Made by a program: the position numbers and the translations under genes
The notes under the pieces: model-generated
Told to the model about the DNA's origin: nothing
Databases searched by the model: none
Seen by the model: the letters and a program-made list of their open reading frames with translations, nothing else
Shown here: in pieces, positions 12,083-23,399 of the stretch
How positions within the stretch are numbered: the stretch's first letter is position 1
Layout: every line of letters starts with the position of its first letter
Assembly (NCBI GenBank): GCA_907164885.2
Contig: OU015493.1
Location: 49,453,390 to 49,517,389, forward strand
From: Dolomedes plantarius
Lineage: Eukaryota; Arthropoda; Arachnida; Araneae; Dolomedidae
Reading direction: 5' to 3'
DNA: 64,000 bases

Positions 12083-12780
12083 GTTATAGGTAGGTGCACG
12101 TAAATTTCGCATAAAAAATATCGAAATTTCGCAATAAAAAAATACAATATTTAAAATTTCGCATTTATACGCAAAAATTATAGTTAAAAATTTTGCATTT
12201 ATTGAAAAAATCACAATTTTACTTACTTGGATAGGTTAGTATCAAAATTCTTATTTAAAAGATAACATTGTAGTAGTCTCCACATTCTCTTCTTTGTCTT
12301 TCCCTTCTGTCATTAATTATTATTTTGTACATAAAAAAATATTTCTCAGCATCTACGCTATAAATGGGACTATAGAGGCTTATACCTGCCTTTGCAATGT
12401 CAAGGTAGCAGCATTTCGTTGCAATTAAAATCTGTATAACATCAAAAGGAGTCTCTTGGTACTGTAAGTATCTCTCGGTGAAAATGGTTGTATCCATTGA
12501 TGACTCTGGTACGCACAAACTGTCCGGGTGAAATTCAGAGCAAATCCGAAGGAGCGTGAGATCTCTTAGCTAGAGACCGTGGATGGTCTTATTTAAGCAA
12601 TTATGTTAATAATTTTTTTCTATTTTTACATAATTTCGCTAAAAAAGCCGTTTATCGCCGAGTTTTTGCCCAAAAAGTAGTAAAAAAATAATTTTCGCAT
12701 TTATGCGCTTTTATCGGCAAAGTTCGCATTTATTCGCATCTATTTCGTAAATATGAAAATTACATAACCCTAGTTATAGG
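12083..12780. mobile_element. hAT-family non-autonomous element with 8-bp target duplication
   Basis: A perfect 8-bp direct repeat, GTTATAGG (12083-12090 and 12773-12780), brackets a 682-bp element. It begins TAGGTGCACGTAAATTTC and, inverted from the right, TAGGGTTATGTAATTTTC. Eight-base duplications and TAGGG/CAGGG ends are hallmarks of hAT transposons. Subterminal regions carry several copies of a TTCGCATTTATNCGC-type motif on both sides, which may be transposase-binding sites. The interior keeps only the C-terminal part of a transposase. Confidence 0.85.
12255..12540 (-). pseudogene. hAT transposase C-terminal dimerisation domain remnant
   Basis: The minus-strand frame carries ISLYSPIYSVDAEKYFFMYK followed by IIINDRRERQ and YYNVIF. 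This is the pattern of the hAT C-terminal dimerisation domain (xSxDAERxFSxYKxIxxDRRxxL...). Upstream catalytic and BED zinc-finger parts are absent, consistent with an internally deleted hAT element. The invariant ER of the domain reads EK here. Confidence 0.7.
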
Positions 12781-13150
12781 CTTAAAATGTATCAGCACAT
12801 TAATCAATACGGTGTGTTACGGGGTTTAGTTCAGTAGTTGTATGAGCTGATACCCGCACTGAAAGAAACTTTAATGGTGGAGCATCGATCAACATCGAAA
12901 ATCTCTAGTCATCATGTGTAGCTAAGCCCTTCGTGGTATTTTTCTGAATACAAATTTGCAAATATATTTTTTCACATTACGAAAGTAAAGAGTCTTTCAA
13001 ATCCATGCACATATTATATAAGAAATATATCTCGTTTCAATTTATGCCTTTTATATAATGCCTCGTAAATAAATTACTTTAGACAAATTTCTAAATGTAA
13101 AAACCATAGGAGATTTATTTTAAGCCTACATTCACGCAAAAACAGAATAA

Positions 13151-13270
<120 letters not shown>

Positions 13271-13789
13271 TTTTCTTCCTTTTGTGTGGATTTCTTGGAA
13301 TGCAAGTGCGTCTTAAATGACATGTTTATTCCTATGGGTCATGATATAACTTATTGTTAGATACTTGTCGATAATAAAAAAACATTTGAGTAATTTAGTT
13401 TCGAGTAAAAAAATGTATTTTTACAAACTAGCACTACCCCTTAAAAGGAACAATCATGGGAGTTCCGTTAAGAAAACTTTCACAGAACTTTTCAGTAAGT
13501 GTCAAAGAAAAGATTGTATCTACCGAAAAATAGCAGAGGAAAAAAAGGGTTACGGCATCTCGAGGACATATTTTACTCTTGGCATAACCATAATTAAGGG
13601 TCGAGACAAGCCTAATGTAATTTCAGCTTCCAGGCTTTATTTACAAACAGTATTTTATCATTGTCTTTATTTGGTTATCTAATCAGAATGTCAACAAAAG
13701 TAATTTCGCTCTGTTTACACAGAGTATTTCTTCTCAGAATTTCGAAGTTTCGTGTATGAGAGGGGCCGGAGCGTAATACTGGAGAATTT
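13271..13789. other. no recognised gene
   Basis: A 105-codon plus-strand frame (13365-13682) has an ordinary amino-acid mix but no motif I recognise, and no nearby partner supports it. Confidence 0.3.
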
Positions 13790-14248
13790 GTCTCCATTTG
13801 TGGTCAGGGTGCACATTTAGAAACATTTAAACGCCTAAACTAATAAAGAATTTATTTCGAAGATATTGCGTAGTAGAGGTATTTCGATCGCTTTGAAAAA
13901 TTATATGCTTTTGTGGTTGGGAACAGCAATTTTAGGCGATGAAATATTTAATTAGACTTTAGGAAATGGAAAATGTGATACCCGAATGTGTTACATGATG
14001 ATTATGTAATTTTTAATTGGAGAACAAATTACGTAGATGCATTAATGGAGCTCAATAATTATATTTTATTGAAATAAGTGAATACATTTTGAAGCATTGC
14101 ACCATGTAAATGATCCATTCCCTAAAAATATGGTCACTAATTGAAATTCAATGTATTTGATACCAATACCAAAAGCACCAGAAAAAAGTTTGAAAAAATG
14201 TAAAAGGCATAATTGGTTTTAAAGCCTTAATGGTCTTTAGTTTATATT
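13790..14248. repeat. interspersed repeat R2, copy 1
   Basis: Matches 22835-23270 in the same orientation with moderate divergence. Shared blocks include TAATAAAGAATTTATTT, TTTAGGAAATGGAAAATGTG, ACAAATTACGTAG and TACATTTTGAAGCA. Both copies lie several hundred bases or less downstream of a (TA)n array. No coding capacity. Confidence 0.8.
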
Positions 14249-14251
14249 ATA

Positions 14252-16001
14252 AGGGTGGCCCAAAAGAAAGCGAGACCTTTTTGTTTTTTCTGCAATGGTT
14301 GGAATATGTGGCCATACAGTATTAGTGATACTGAACTACATATCCACTACTCATAGTTAGTCCACTACATATCCACTACTCACTGTCAGTTCAAGAAAGT
14401 GTCTCAGTGGTTCTCCATATTTTGGAAAATTTGAGAGTTGGATGTTCGTGTTTGTCTACGGAACCAGTTATGAACGGCGTGCCAGACCTTTCATCGTTAG
14501 CGAACCGGCTCACACTGGGGTATTTGTAGGATGTAGCTGGCTAAAAATATTTGTTCTCCAAGACTTGATGTAAATCTCATATTACTTTAGTTTATCACAT
14601 TATTATACTTTTTAAAGTAGTTTTTCTTTGGAAATAAATTTTCTAAATAAACGAAATTTATGTAAAGCCTTTTAACACTTAAATTAGCAATTAACTTTTA
14701 CATTAGCATTAATTGTAAAAAAGTAGATAGCCGTTAACTCTGTGGTTGCAATTGTATTTTATTTGGCAAAAAAAACATAGTTTATGTAATATAAATTGAC
14801 TCAAAAAACTAAAATTTGCAATATCATAGTGTAAATCTTTTCATAAATTGGAGATTTAGAGTATAAATATAGTTTATAATAAAAATAGTTTTATTAAGTT
14901 TATATTTAAGAATTTTTTGAAAAGATTATCATTTATGAATTTATATTCGTAGATTTGCATCAGAATGAAATATCTTCAAATTTAGCGTGTATTAGCGGCT
15001 ATACTTTTCAAAGATATTTACTACATCACTTGAAATTTCAAGTAAGGTAGAACAAATCATCGGGACTTTTCGGGAAATATAAAAAAATCCTTATCGAATA
15101 GTGAAATTACCAACAAAATTTACACAGATATATGAAATCTTTCATACCACCTTATTTTATATTTTAAATCAACAAATGTAAACAAATTCATGTTAAATAC
15201 AAACGTACATACCTGGCCTTTCGCAATCCAATATAAGTAAGTGTTTGTAACACAGAAAAATAACACTAAAATATATTGTCACTAAGTCAAATTAAATATT
15301 GGAGATTGGAGATAATCAATTTAGTATCAGGTTTAAACTGGTCTTACTGTAATTGAATCAAACTTGGGATCAAGTATGGCCGTAAGTAGATTCTCCCACT
15401 ATTTTCTTTCACTATTAGCTGCGGTTTCCCCGCCTCATTTGCTTTTGGCCGGCTAGGTTGGATAATACCCCTATGTGCGGTTTCTCTTGAGATACTTTAT
15501 CAGTGAGCTGAAGATGTGGAACTCGCAGTGTGTCACGTCAGGGCTTTAGGAGGGATGGTAGAGATCATCCTAGCGGAAGACTCGACACTAAATATTGTCC
15601 ATGGCAGCAACAGATTTCATGTTATTGGCCAAGCATGAGTGAGCAGATTTAATATCCCTTGCCCCCCCCCGTTCTTTACAAAATTCACCAAACCCTCTGA
15701 ATATTGCATACCGTGACAGACACTTATGCCCATGCACATTCTGTTATACGATAAATTTTGGCTTTATTGACACCCTTTACCGTCAAAAATTGAATAACCG
15801 CTCGATGGACTTGTTTGGACAAATTCGTGTCACAACATGTGTTTCCACTTCTAAAGCACGAGAAAACAGCTCACTGTCACCTTCCGATCGAAACAACTTT
15901 GCTTCGAGATATAACAACGTCATCTCTCGGTGCAAATGCAAAGTTTTGAATATGTGACCTCTGCCGCTAATAAAAATGTCTCACTTTCATATGGGCACCT
16001 T
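14252..16001 (-). mobile_element. internally deleted mariner-like element
   Basis: The ends are inverted copies: AGGGTGGCCCAAAAGAAAGC on the left and, read inverted from the right, AGGTGCCCATATGAAAGTG. Both are followed by GAGAC and a T-rich stretch, and flanked by TA (14250-14251 and 16002-16003). Coding remains read leftward in 15470-15960. About 800 bp of featureless AT-rich DNA in the middle may be an additional insertion. Confidence 0.7.
15470..15960 (-). pseudogene. mariner transposase remnant, N-terminal HTH joined to C-terminus
   Basis: The minus strand around 15690-15830 reads LKGVNKAKIYRI, resembling the mariner N-terminal helix-turn-helix domain (Mos1-type HTH). About 250 bp further on, at 15470-15560, it reads SPDVTHCEFHIFSSLIKYLK, which is the mariner block holding the third catalytic aspartate (SPDL-P-D-HLF). 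The intervening catalytic blocks are missing, so this is an internal deletion with added stops. Confidence 0.65.
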
Positions 16002-17513
16002 TATACGTGAAGTGCAAATGTCAGTTGGTGGTATCTCATTTCAGGGGGGGATTTCCATATTTTGTTTAGAGCTGTTTTGTTAATAAAAGAAAGAACATTT
16101 ACTTTTATTGAAAATTTACAATACTATACAAAAAATAAGAATTCGATATGATTCCATCTCGAATATCCATCTGCATTTATTTGAAGTCCACGAAAAAGGA
16201 AAAAAAAATGAGTTAACGTGAAAATTTAATGGCACCCAGGAACGAGAATTGAAATTTCATAGCTGGATTTCTATACCAATGATTCCTTCTTTTAATGGTT
16301 GCTTATTTAAAGAAAAACACCCTGTTTAACTCACAGAACATAACAATAAAATTTAATAATGGAATACCCATAAAATGTGTACCCCCTACCTCAGTTATGA
16401 GATTTGAAGCATACTATGCAGGGCTCTGCTTTGGAAATTGTTTTGACTTTATAAATCATTCTTTTAAGTGTTCTGTTTACATATCTATTTATTTTTCGAC
16501 TTTAAAGGATAAATATTTTTGATGTATGCTTTGAAATATGGAAATTATTTTGTGGATAGCTGGGAAGTCTCTTCGACCAACAGAATTTCTGTAGAAAAAC
16601 GTCATTGCATTAGTAAAAAGTTCTTCAAGCCATGATTTGACAAAATTTTTACATATATAAAGAGATAAGGTTGCTTTTGCATTTCTGTTATTACTGCAAA
16701 CCAAACTGAACTTCCCATTTCTGAGCAAATTACGAAAAGCCAGACAATGAAATAACTTTAGCCATCATTTAATTAAACTGTCAGTTTATAAGCAACATAA
16801 TTTTTAGTAAAGGAGGGAAACATACCACTCATGCGGAAAAAGCATGTGAGGATCCATACAAACTTTTCAACCGAATATTTATCTACTACGGTTTAATCAG
16901 TGTAGGGAACAAACTCTTTCAGCGCTATGAAGCCATATATGCGTTTCGAAATATCTTTTAACACGGTTACGAACCAATTTATGTGTACTTCAACCATTCC
17001 ATTTCGGCTATGGATGAATACAGGCGTTCGGTACCAACGATGTCTGTATGTTAGAAAAGAAAACGAAATGCATGACAATAATGCTTTTTCGCTATACATA
17101 CTTGTGAAATGATATATCAGAGTTGTTCTTTAGGCTTTTAGGAGGAATTATTACGCCTCTCTTAAGAGACTGCAATACATTGGAACGACAAGACTGTTTT
17201 TCAAATTTATATGTCTGTTCTTTCCATAAAACTGGAAACTCCGTGTGCGGAAATAGTGGGAATGAATGCATTTGTATCAAGTTTGAAAGTACACGTAAAG
17301 GAGAAGCTGGAAAAAAGACTAAAGAATGTATGCAAATACTAACAATTTAGGCAATATAACGAAATTACAACAAAAAGTCCCAGATTTATTTATTTCCTTG
17401 TCGCTCATAAATTGTTTTAAGATCTGTTTCTATTCTTTTTTTTATAACATTAGGTGTCTATTTCTCCTAGATGGGCAAATTTGACATCATGCGAAATCGT
17501 TTAACAAGTATTA
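16002..17513. other. AT-rich sequence, no gene seen
   Basis: Several 60-80 codon frames on both strands overlap one another and show no recognisable domain. Confidence 0.4.
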
Positions 17514-17559
17514 TACAGTGTGTCCCCAAAATAATAGTCGGGTTTTAATGTTTATAGAA

Positions 17560-17970
17560 TCGGAACAAAGCATTGTCGGGAGATGAAATATACGTCAAAT
17601 TGAAGAGAAAATCTTCAAGTTTGTTATCTTTTCAGCAGATTTTGATGTGTTCTCTCTTAGCTGCCCTGCAGATGTCAAGACGATATTCAGTCTATTCCCA
17701 TACATGGCAGAGAACATCCGGCGTGATAGAGGAAACAGCTTCAGGGATCCTTTCGTTTAAGTGGTCCATATTTCGAACTTGAATAGAATACACTTGAGTT
17801 TTTACATAACCCCCCCCCTTAAAATATCCATGGGGATAAGTTCTGGAGACCGTAGAGGGAAGACAGTGCACCCTTTTTGTCCGATTCATAGCTGAGGAAA
17901 TGTTTCGTAAAAAAAAACTCGCATGATTGGGGCAAAATGTGAAGGAGCTCATCCTAACCGATAAATGGAA
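17560..17970 (-). pseudogene. C-terminal remnant of a DUF4817-associated mariner-like transposase
   Basis: The frame reads GYVKTQVYSIQV, then LNERIPEAVSSITPDVLCHV and, after a stop, EYRLDICRAA. This matches the usual end of this transposase group (LWGxxKxxVY...LxxRIxxAVxxITPDMLxxVWxxxxYRLDxCR). The preceding block around 17860-17890, normally WPPRSPDLTPxDFFLWG, is degraded to PSTVSRTYPHGYFKGG, so the third catalytic acid is gone. Confidence 0.7.
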
Positions 17971-18102
17971 TTCTCCAGAATTTTCCAGCGCTAGTCCCGG
18001 AGTAATTTGGATTCTGCAGGTAAGCTTTCGCACACGTAAACTTTGAGTATTTCTCTTTCATTTAAGGTATGGCTCCTGTCTTCAACATGATTTGTTACAT
18101 AC

Positions 18103-19403
18103 TACAGAGGCTGTTCGCACATTTTTTAGACGATTTTGGTAAGCGGTAATAGAAAATCATTTGCTGCAAAAGAAATAATTGCAATTGTACTATGTTTTTA
18201 AAAGTCAAAATTATCGTCTGCGGCTTGAAAGTTTTGTTTTTATTCAAAATAGCGTTTTTAACAAAGCAGTGGTTCGAAGACTACATTTATGCTCTTTCCG
18301 AAGAGAAATATGCATACTCCGTTATCCAAAAACGATGTGAAAATCATGGTTTTGTGATATCTAAAGCCTCGATAGGTAATATCGTCAACAAGAAAGGAAA
18401 AAACGTCAAATTGGAGCCTCAAGTGGGACAAAAGTTCCAAACAAGTATCCAAGGAAAAAACGGACATCTTCGACTATTGCAAAGGTACGTTGTTTAATGT
18501 TAAAAGAAAATCCCCCTAGTCAAAGGACAGTTGCAAAATCATTAAAATGCTCGGTGTCCACGGTAAACAAAATGATAAACGTTGGTTTAAATCTTAAGAA
18601 AGCGAATAAACGCACTGTGCATCTTCTTCCAAATCATATCGCTGAACGCAGGACACGCTGCAGAATTCTATATGAGAAACACTTATCCAAAGAAAAATGG
18701 AAAACAATTGTCACAGTAGATGAATCATGGGTGTATTTAAATGATTGCAACAAAAAAAGAGCCCTTTATTATCATAAAAGGGGAGAAAAAATTTAAGTAC
18801 ATGGTTCAAAGAATCGAAAGAAAGTTTTTCTAAGGCATTCATGATTGTTGCTGGTTTTTATTATAATGGCAAGTAAAAAATAAAGAGAGTGGAAAAAAAT
18901 GTCAAGATTAACTCCAAATACTATGAGGAACATATTTTATCGCCAATTTTTCTGAATGAAATACCATCGCTTTACCCACAGTGCCATCAATCTGTGAGAC
19001 TCCATCAGGACAAAGCTAGCAGTCACACATCAAAATCCACTGTTAATTTCCTAAAAGAAATCTAACAAAAAACTGGTATCAAGGCCATACCCTTCACTGA
19101 TATCCCTACTAAATCTCCCGATGTATCACCTATGTATTTTTGTGCTTTCGGACTTTTAAAATCTGCATTATCCAAACGTCGTCCCAAAACCCTTACAGGA
19201 CTCTGGAAAGCTGTTCAGGAGGAATGGGAAGGAATACCTGTTCTGACACTTCAAAAGGCATTATAATCCTGGAAATTGCGGTGTTGAAAGATAAATCAGA
19301 ATAAGGGATGTCAAATAGAACATTTAAAACACAAGAATTTTATTTAATTTAGTTTTGTGAATACAATATACATCGTCTAAAAAATGTGTGAACAGCCTCT
19401 GTA
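18103..19403 (+). mobile_element. complete-ended mariner-like element nested in the 17.5-kb element
   Basis: Inverted repeats of about 30 bp with one mismatch, CAGAGGCTGTTCGCACATTT at 18105 and CAGAGGCTGTTCACACATTT inverted from 19401, define a 1297-bp element. TA is duplicated at 18103-18104 and 19402-19403. Size, ends and target all fit Tc1/mariner. The transposase inside is rightward and broken. Confidence 0.92.
18192..19320 (+). pseudogene. mariner-like transposase, frameshifted
   Basis: The N-terminal part (18192-18497) carries a helix-turn-helix region (YSVIQKRCENHGFVISKASI). A second frame (18497-18796) carries PSQRTVAKSLKCSVSTVNK and the first catalytic block IVTVDESWVYLND. After further stops come SVRLHQDKASSHTSKSTVNF (second acid) and IPTKSPDVSPMYFCAFGLLK (third acid in SPDVS). 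I count 36 residues between the last two aspartates. The usual D in the SPMDF string is Y here. At least three stops or shifts make it non-functional, though all three catalytic acids remain visible. Confidence 0.8.
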
Positions 19404-19443
19404 TAACCATTTGAAACCACACCATTATTTTACTGACACACTG

Positions 19444-19924
19444 TATTAAGTTCTTTGTATAAAACATTCAGTCAATTCCCGGGACATCATAATCAGTAAT
19501 ATGTATAATTTTCAAAATTATACATATTACTGATTTATTCCCATGATACTGATTATTTCCCATGACTGATTATTTCCCATGACTGATTATGACTGATCCA
19601 TTACTGATTATTTCCCATGATAATATGCAGTAAATATTAAAAAAAATCATTTGCATAATGTAAATTTCGAAAATAGAGTACTTGTTTGAGAAAAAATGGA
19701 TTATAACGTAATTATAACTGTGTACTAACGTTTACGTTTACGTGTGATTATAAATGAACAGCATTTAAATTTCTAAATAACTTCATGGTTAAGTAGTTAT
19801 AACTTATAAAACAACCAATCATTAACAGATAAAACGAGAAATTCAGATGAGAGAAATGGAAATATTTTGAATTTTACAAAATTTTCAGGGAACGGAAAAT
19901 AAACATTTCTATTTACACTCAAGA
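19444..19924. other. short internal repeats, no gene seen
   Basis: Contains tandem-like repetition of TGATTATTTCCCATGA (about 19545-19620) and an inverted repeat of AATATGTATAATTTT near 19500. No gene. Confidence 0.6.
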
Positions 19925-21016
19925 GCAAAAAAAAAAACTGGTACACCTGCCTAATATCGTTAGGGCCCTCACAAGCACACAGAATTGCCCGAACATGACG
20001 TGGGATGAACTCTACTAATGTTTGAAGGTATCCTGGAGGCAGTTCACAACATGAATCCTTCAGGGCAGTCCACAATTCCATAGGAGTCCGAGGGGGTGCA
20101 GATCTCTTCTGAACAACCCGTTGCAAGACATACCACATATACTCATTAATGTTCATGTTTGGGGATTTGGGGATTTAGGTGTACAATGGAAGTGTCTAAA
20201 ATCAGAAAAGTGATCCTTTTCTGATTTTAGACTTTTTCATTCAGTAGCAAGTCTCGACGTGGATGATGTAGCATTGTCCTTCTCGAAGTCTCCAAGTCCG
20301 TCGGAATGCACAATGGACATAAATGGGTGTAGAGGAACAGACAGGATGCTTAAGTACCCGCCACATATCATAATTGACTCTAGACGTAGCAGGGGTCCTA
20401 TATCACTCCAACTGCACGTGACTCACAGAGTACCATCCAAGTATCACTGAGACTCACAGAGTACCACGCACGTACCATCAGAGAGGCTCAACCAGCTTGA
20501 ACAGCCCCCGGTTGACATGTACGGTCCATGGATGCATGAGGTTGTCAAAATACCCGTACACGTCCGACCGCCTGATTCTATTGGAAAAGAGACTCGTCAG
20601 ACAGTTTTCAACAGTCCAATGTAGGTGTTGGCGGGCCAGTCGAGGTATAAAGCATTGTACCGTGCTGTCAACAACGGATCACGAGTATGCCTGTGGCTCC
20701 GAAAGCCCATATCAATGACGGTCCGTCGATTAGTTGACACTTGTTGATGCCCCAGCACTGAAATCCGCAGCAATTTGAAGAAGTGCTGCAAGTTTAACTC
20801 GTGTAAGGATTCTTGTCAGTCGTCGACGGTCCCGTTCATTCAAGGTCTTTTTTCCGGCCGTACCGCTGTCGGAGATTTGATGTTTTACCGAATACCTGAT
20901 ATTTTCGGTACATTCGTGAAATGGTCGTGTGCAAAACCTAAATTGCATCGCTACCATGGAGATGCTATCTCTCATCTCTTCTGTGCCGACTATAACACCC
21001 TGTTCAAAGTCACATA
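19925..21016 (-). pseudogene. Tc1-like transposase relic
   Basis: From the right, the minus strand reads DFEQGVIVGTEEMRDS, the N-terminal helix-turn-helix start typical of Tc1-like proteins. Then come ERDRRRLTRILTRVK, VIDMGFRSHRHTRDPLLTAR and the degraded catalytic core, with FEKDNATSSTSRL near 20260. The C-terminus (19930-20156) reads NINEYMWYVLQRVVQ, then ELWTALKDSCCELPPGYLQT, FIPRHVRAILCACEG and an expected final stretch. In Tc1 proteins the NINEYMW block is N-IEHLW, whose glutamate is the third catalytic acid. Multiple stops lie in the middle. The left end (CTGGTACACCTGCC) is Tc1-like; a matching right end was not found. Confidence 0.82.
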
Positions 21017-21391
21017 AATTGTGATAACCTGCAATTGTATCTGCAGGAACCGATCTAATACCTTTGCCAGACCCCTGTTGTCTTATATATGCACTGAGGG
21101 TCCCCTGTTGTCTTATATAGGCATCGCCTACACTGCCGATCGTATCGTTTTACGCTGATTGGTTGCATATCTCCGTTATTTGCATACGCACGCCTATACC
21201 AGCTTTTTTTGCTTTTCATTTTTTGATGCAGCATTGTTTCACCGTTTCTTTCGTCAAGTTTGAATCTTGATAAATAATTTATCTCTGGTTCATCTTGTTA
21301 TGATATTATATGCAATCTTATTGTATGGGTTACCTCTGTAACAAATTTCATTGCAATAAATTTTTAACTCTTCATATATCACTGTTTTGTG

Positions 21392-21395
<4 letters not shown>
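21017..21395. repeat. short tandem duplication in non-coding sequence
   Basis: CCCCTGTTGTCTTATATA is repeated directly at about 21072 and 21102 with a 30-31 bp period. No gene in the interval. Confidence 0.7.
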
Positions 21396-21475
<80 letters not shown>

Positions 21476-21496
21476 TTATTTATTTATTTATTTATT
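21396..21496. repeat. (TA)n followed by (TTTA)n microsatellite
   Basis: About 75 bp of TA followed by about six TTTA units that run straight into the start of repeat unit A. Read on the minus strand, unit A ends in a (TAAA)n(TA)n tail, as retroposon 3' ends often do. Confidence 0.97.
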
Positions 21497-22696
21497 GTGG
21501 TGCGAATTAGCACACAAGGTTCGCATACAGACAACAATGATTTAAAAATCTATGTTATGGCTAATGTCCGGAGACTAGTCAATTCGCGAAATATCTGGCT
21601 ACTTCTAGCTTTTGCCCAGTCATATGTCGGAACCCCGAAATAAACGAGAAACATCATTCTTTGGACGGAACTTTTCGCGATGCGCCCGACATTCAATGGC
21701 TAGTTAGCGAAAAGTCCAAGACAAAGTGGACAAATCTAGAAGTTTTCCTGAGTTTTGTTATTTTGCAAACAAAATATGTTCAACTGATTTAAGAAGGAAC
21801 GGGAAAACAACAGAAGAGCAGTATTGATTACTGACGACTTAAGAGATTTGATGCAATACCGGTAATGATCATAAAAATCTTCTCCGGTTAAAGGAAATGG
21901 CGGTTTGCTCATTTACATGTCTGCGAAGGAACCTTTTGATGTACTGCATGATGTTCATCTGAGAATAGGAAACGGTGGAAAGAGAACTGAGTGAAAAGTA
22001 CAAAAATATCAGAAATGAGACAAAATTTATATACATTAATTTATGTAGGAAATGTCAAGGTAAGAAAAAATGCCGACAAAAGGGTTAGTCACCAAACATA
22101 TGTTACTTAAAGAGCTTGATTCAAAATGTAAGGTGGACTTAATAGATATACAGAGTAATAAAGATGGAGAGTAAATGTATATACTGCATTAGCAAGACTA
22201 TATAATGTCCTATAAAGTGCTATCGAGCAGAAGTGGCACATAAACTACAGATCTGTTTACCATAATATGGGGCCACGAGTTGTTACCATAATATGGGGCC
22301 ACGAGTTACAGTTGGGCAATTTTAGAGAATTTGCCAATAGCATCGTCAGTGCACTTTAAGAAATGTGGCCAGGGTTAAAAATTTTAGATGGCAAGAGGTG
22401 TCAGAGTCAACGACAGGAATTAATTGAGAAAACAAACCAAGATATTCCGAATTTGTTGATTACTTGGATGGTCCCTAATAAAACAAACCATGCGGTGGAA
22501 GAAGTACAAGTCATCAAGTAAATGAAAATTTGTTCTTTTCACCAAGGAATCGACGGGCCAGTTGGCAGGGGCAACGGGCCAGTGATCTGAAAGTCTCTGT
22601 TTCAATGCCAGTCTCATCAAATCCATCGCCTACACTAAAGGCAGGTGGTGCACGTAAAATCTGTCGGGGCTACAAAGTCCTCCAAGTTCTGAAATT

Positions 22697-22699
<3 letters not shown>
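21490..22699. repeat. long interspersed repeat, copy A
   Basis: Highly similar to copy B (23400-24233 continuing at 25837-26215) along its whole length. Shared strings include GTGGTGCGAATTAGCACACA, GACTAGTCAATTCGCGAAAT and GATATTCCGAATTTGTTGAT. The first of these forms a small hairpin at one end. At 22257-22306 copy A has a local tandem duplication of TACCATAATATGGGGCCACG that copy B lacks. A tRNA-like module closes the right end. No open frame spans the unit, and its class is undetermined. Confidence 0.85.
22551..22699 (+). mobile_element. SINE-like module at the end of repeat copy A
   Basis: An A-box-like GGGCCAGTTG (22555-22564) and a B-box-like GTTTCAATGCC (22599-22609) have pol III promoter spacing. 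The module is diverged relative to its counterpart at 26046 and is cut short by the (TA)n array at 22700. Confidence 0.5.

Positions 22700-22780
<81 letters not shown>
22700..22780. repeat. (TA)n microsatellite
   Basis: About 80 bp of TA dinucleotides joining repeat unit A to the R2 region. Confidence 0.98.
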
Positions 22781-22782
<2 letters not shown>

Positions 22783-22834
22783 ATCTCTGAAAATGCCTTT
22801 GCTATCGAAAATAATCTTTTGGAAATATCTAAAA

Positions 22835-23270
22835 ACTTCATTTGTGGTGAAAGGATACATTTACAAACTTTTAAAGGCGTAAATTAATAAAGAATTTATT
22901 TGCAGAAATTGTGTCGAAGAGGTATACTCGTATGTAGTTAGATAAATTAGTTTTAGGTAATGAAATACTAAATAAGGCTTTAGGAAATGGAAAATGTGAT
23001 ACACAGATGGGTTAGGGGATGTTTATGTTATTGCTAAATGGGGCACAAATTACGTAGTCTGGCCGCATGTAGTGGGCTGAACAATTATATTACACTAAAA
23101 TAAGTTATTACATTTTGAAGCAAATACACCATGTAAGTTATCCATTCCTTCGTATTGTCACCTATTAAAATTCAATGCATTTAAATACATTACCAAAAAG
23201 ACAAGAAAAAAATGCTAGAGATAGAAATCGGCATAAAGCCTTAATTTTCTTTAGTTTATATCACGTGCTG
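22835..23270. repeat. interspersed repeat R2, copy 2
   Basis: Second copy of the repeat at 13790-14248, same orientation. Both stop near TTTAGTTTATAT(T/C)A. Confidence 0.8.
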
Positions 23271-23399
23271 TAGAAATTGTTGTACAGAAAGGATTTTAAA
23301 TCGTCGGATAATGTATTGATCTGTTATTGGGGAACATTCTTAAGTAGCATTTCCTAAAACTTCTGAAAATGGAAAAGTTAAAGCCATGTTAAATTATAT

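Larger units (their letters stand above)
17516..19443 (-). mobile_element. DUF4817-type mariner-like element interrupted by another transposon
   Basis: The left end CAGTGTGTCCCCAAAATAAT (17516) is matched, inverted, at the right end: CAGTGTGTCAGTAAAATAAT read back from 19443. TA lies outside both ends. Without the nested 18105-19401 element, about 630 bp remain, carrying a C-terminal transposase remnant on the minus strand. The original element was thus already internally deleted before, or decayed after, the second insertion. Confidence 0.75.

Noticed and set aside
21490..21520. Hairpin at the start of repeat A/B taken as a Helitron 3' end.
   Set aside because: No CTRR terminus next to the hairpin and no TC 5' end could be shown.
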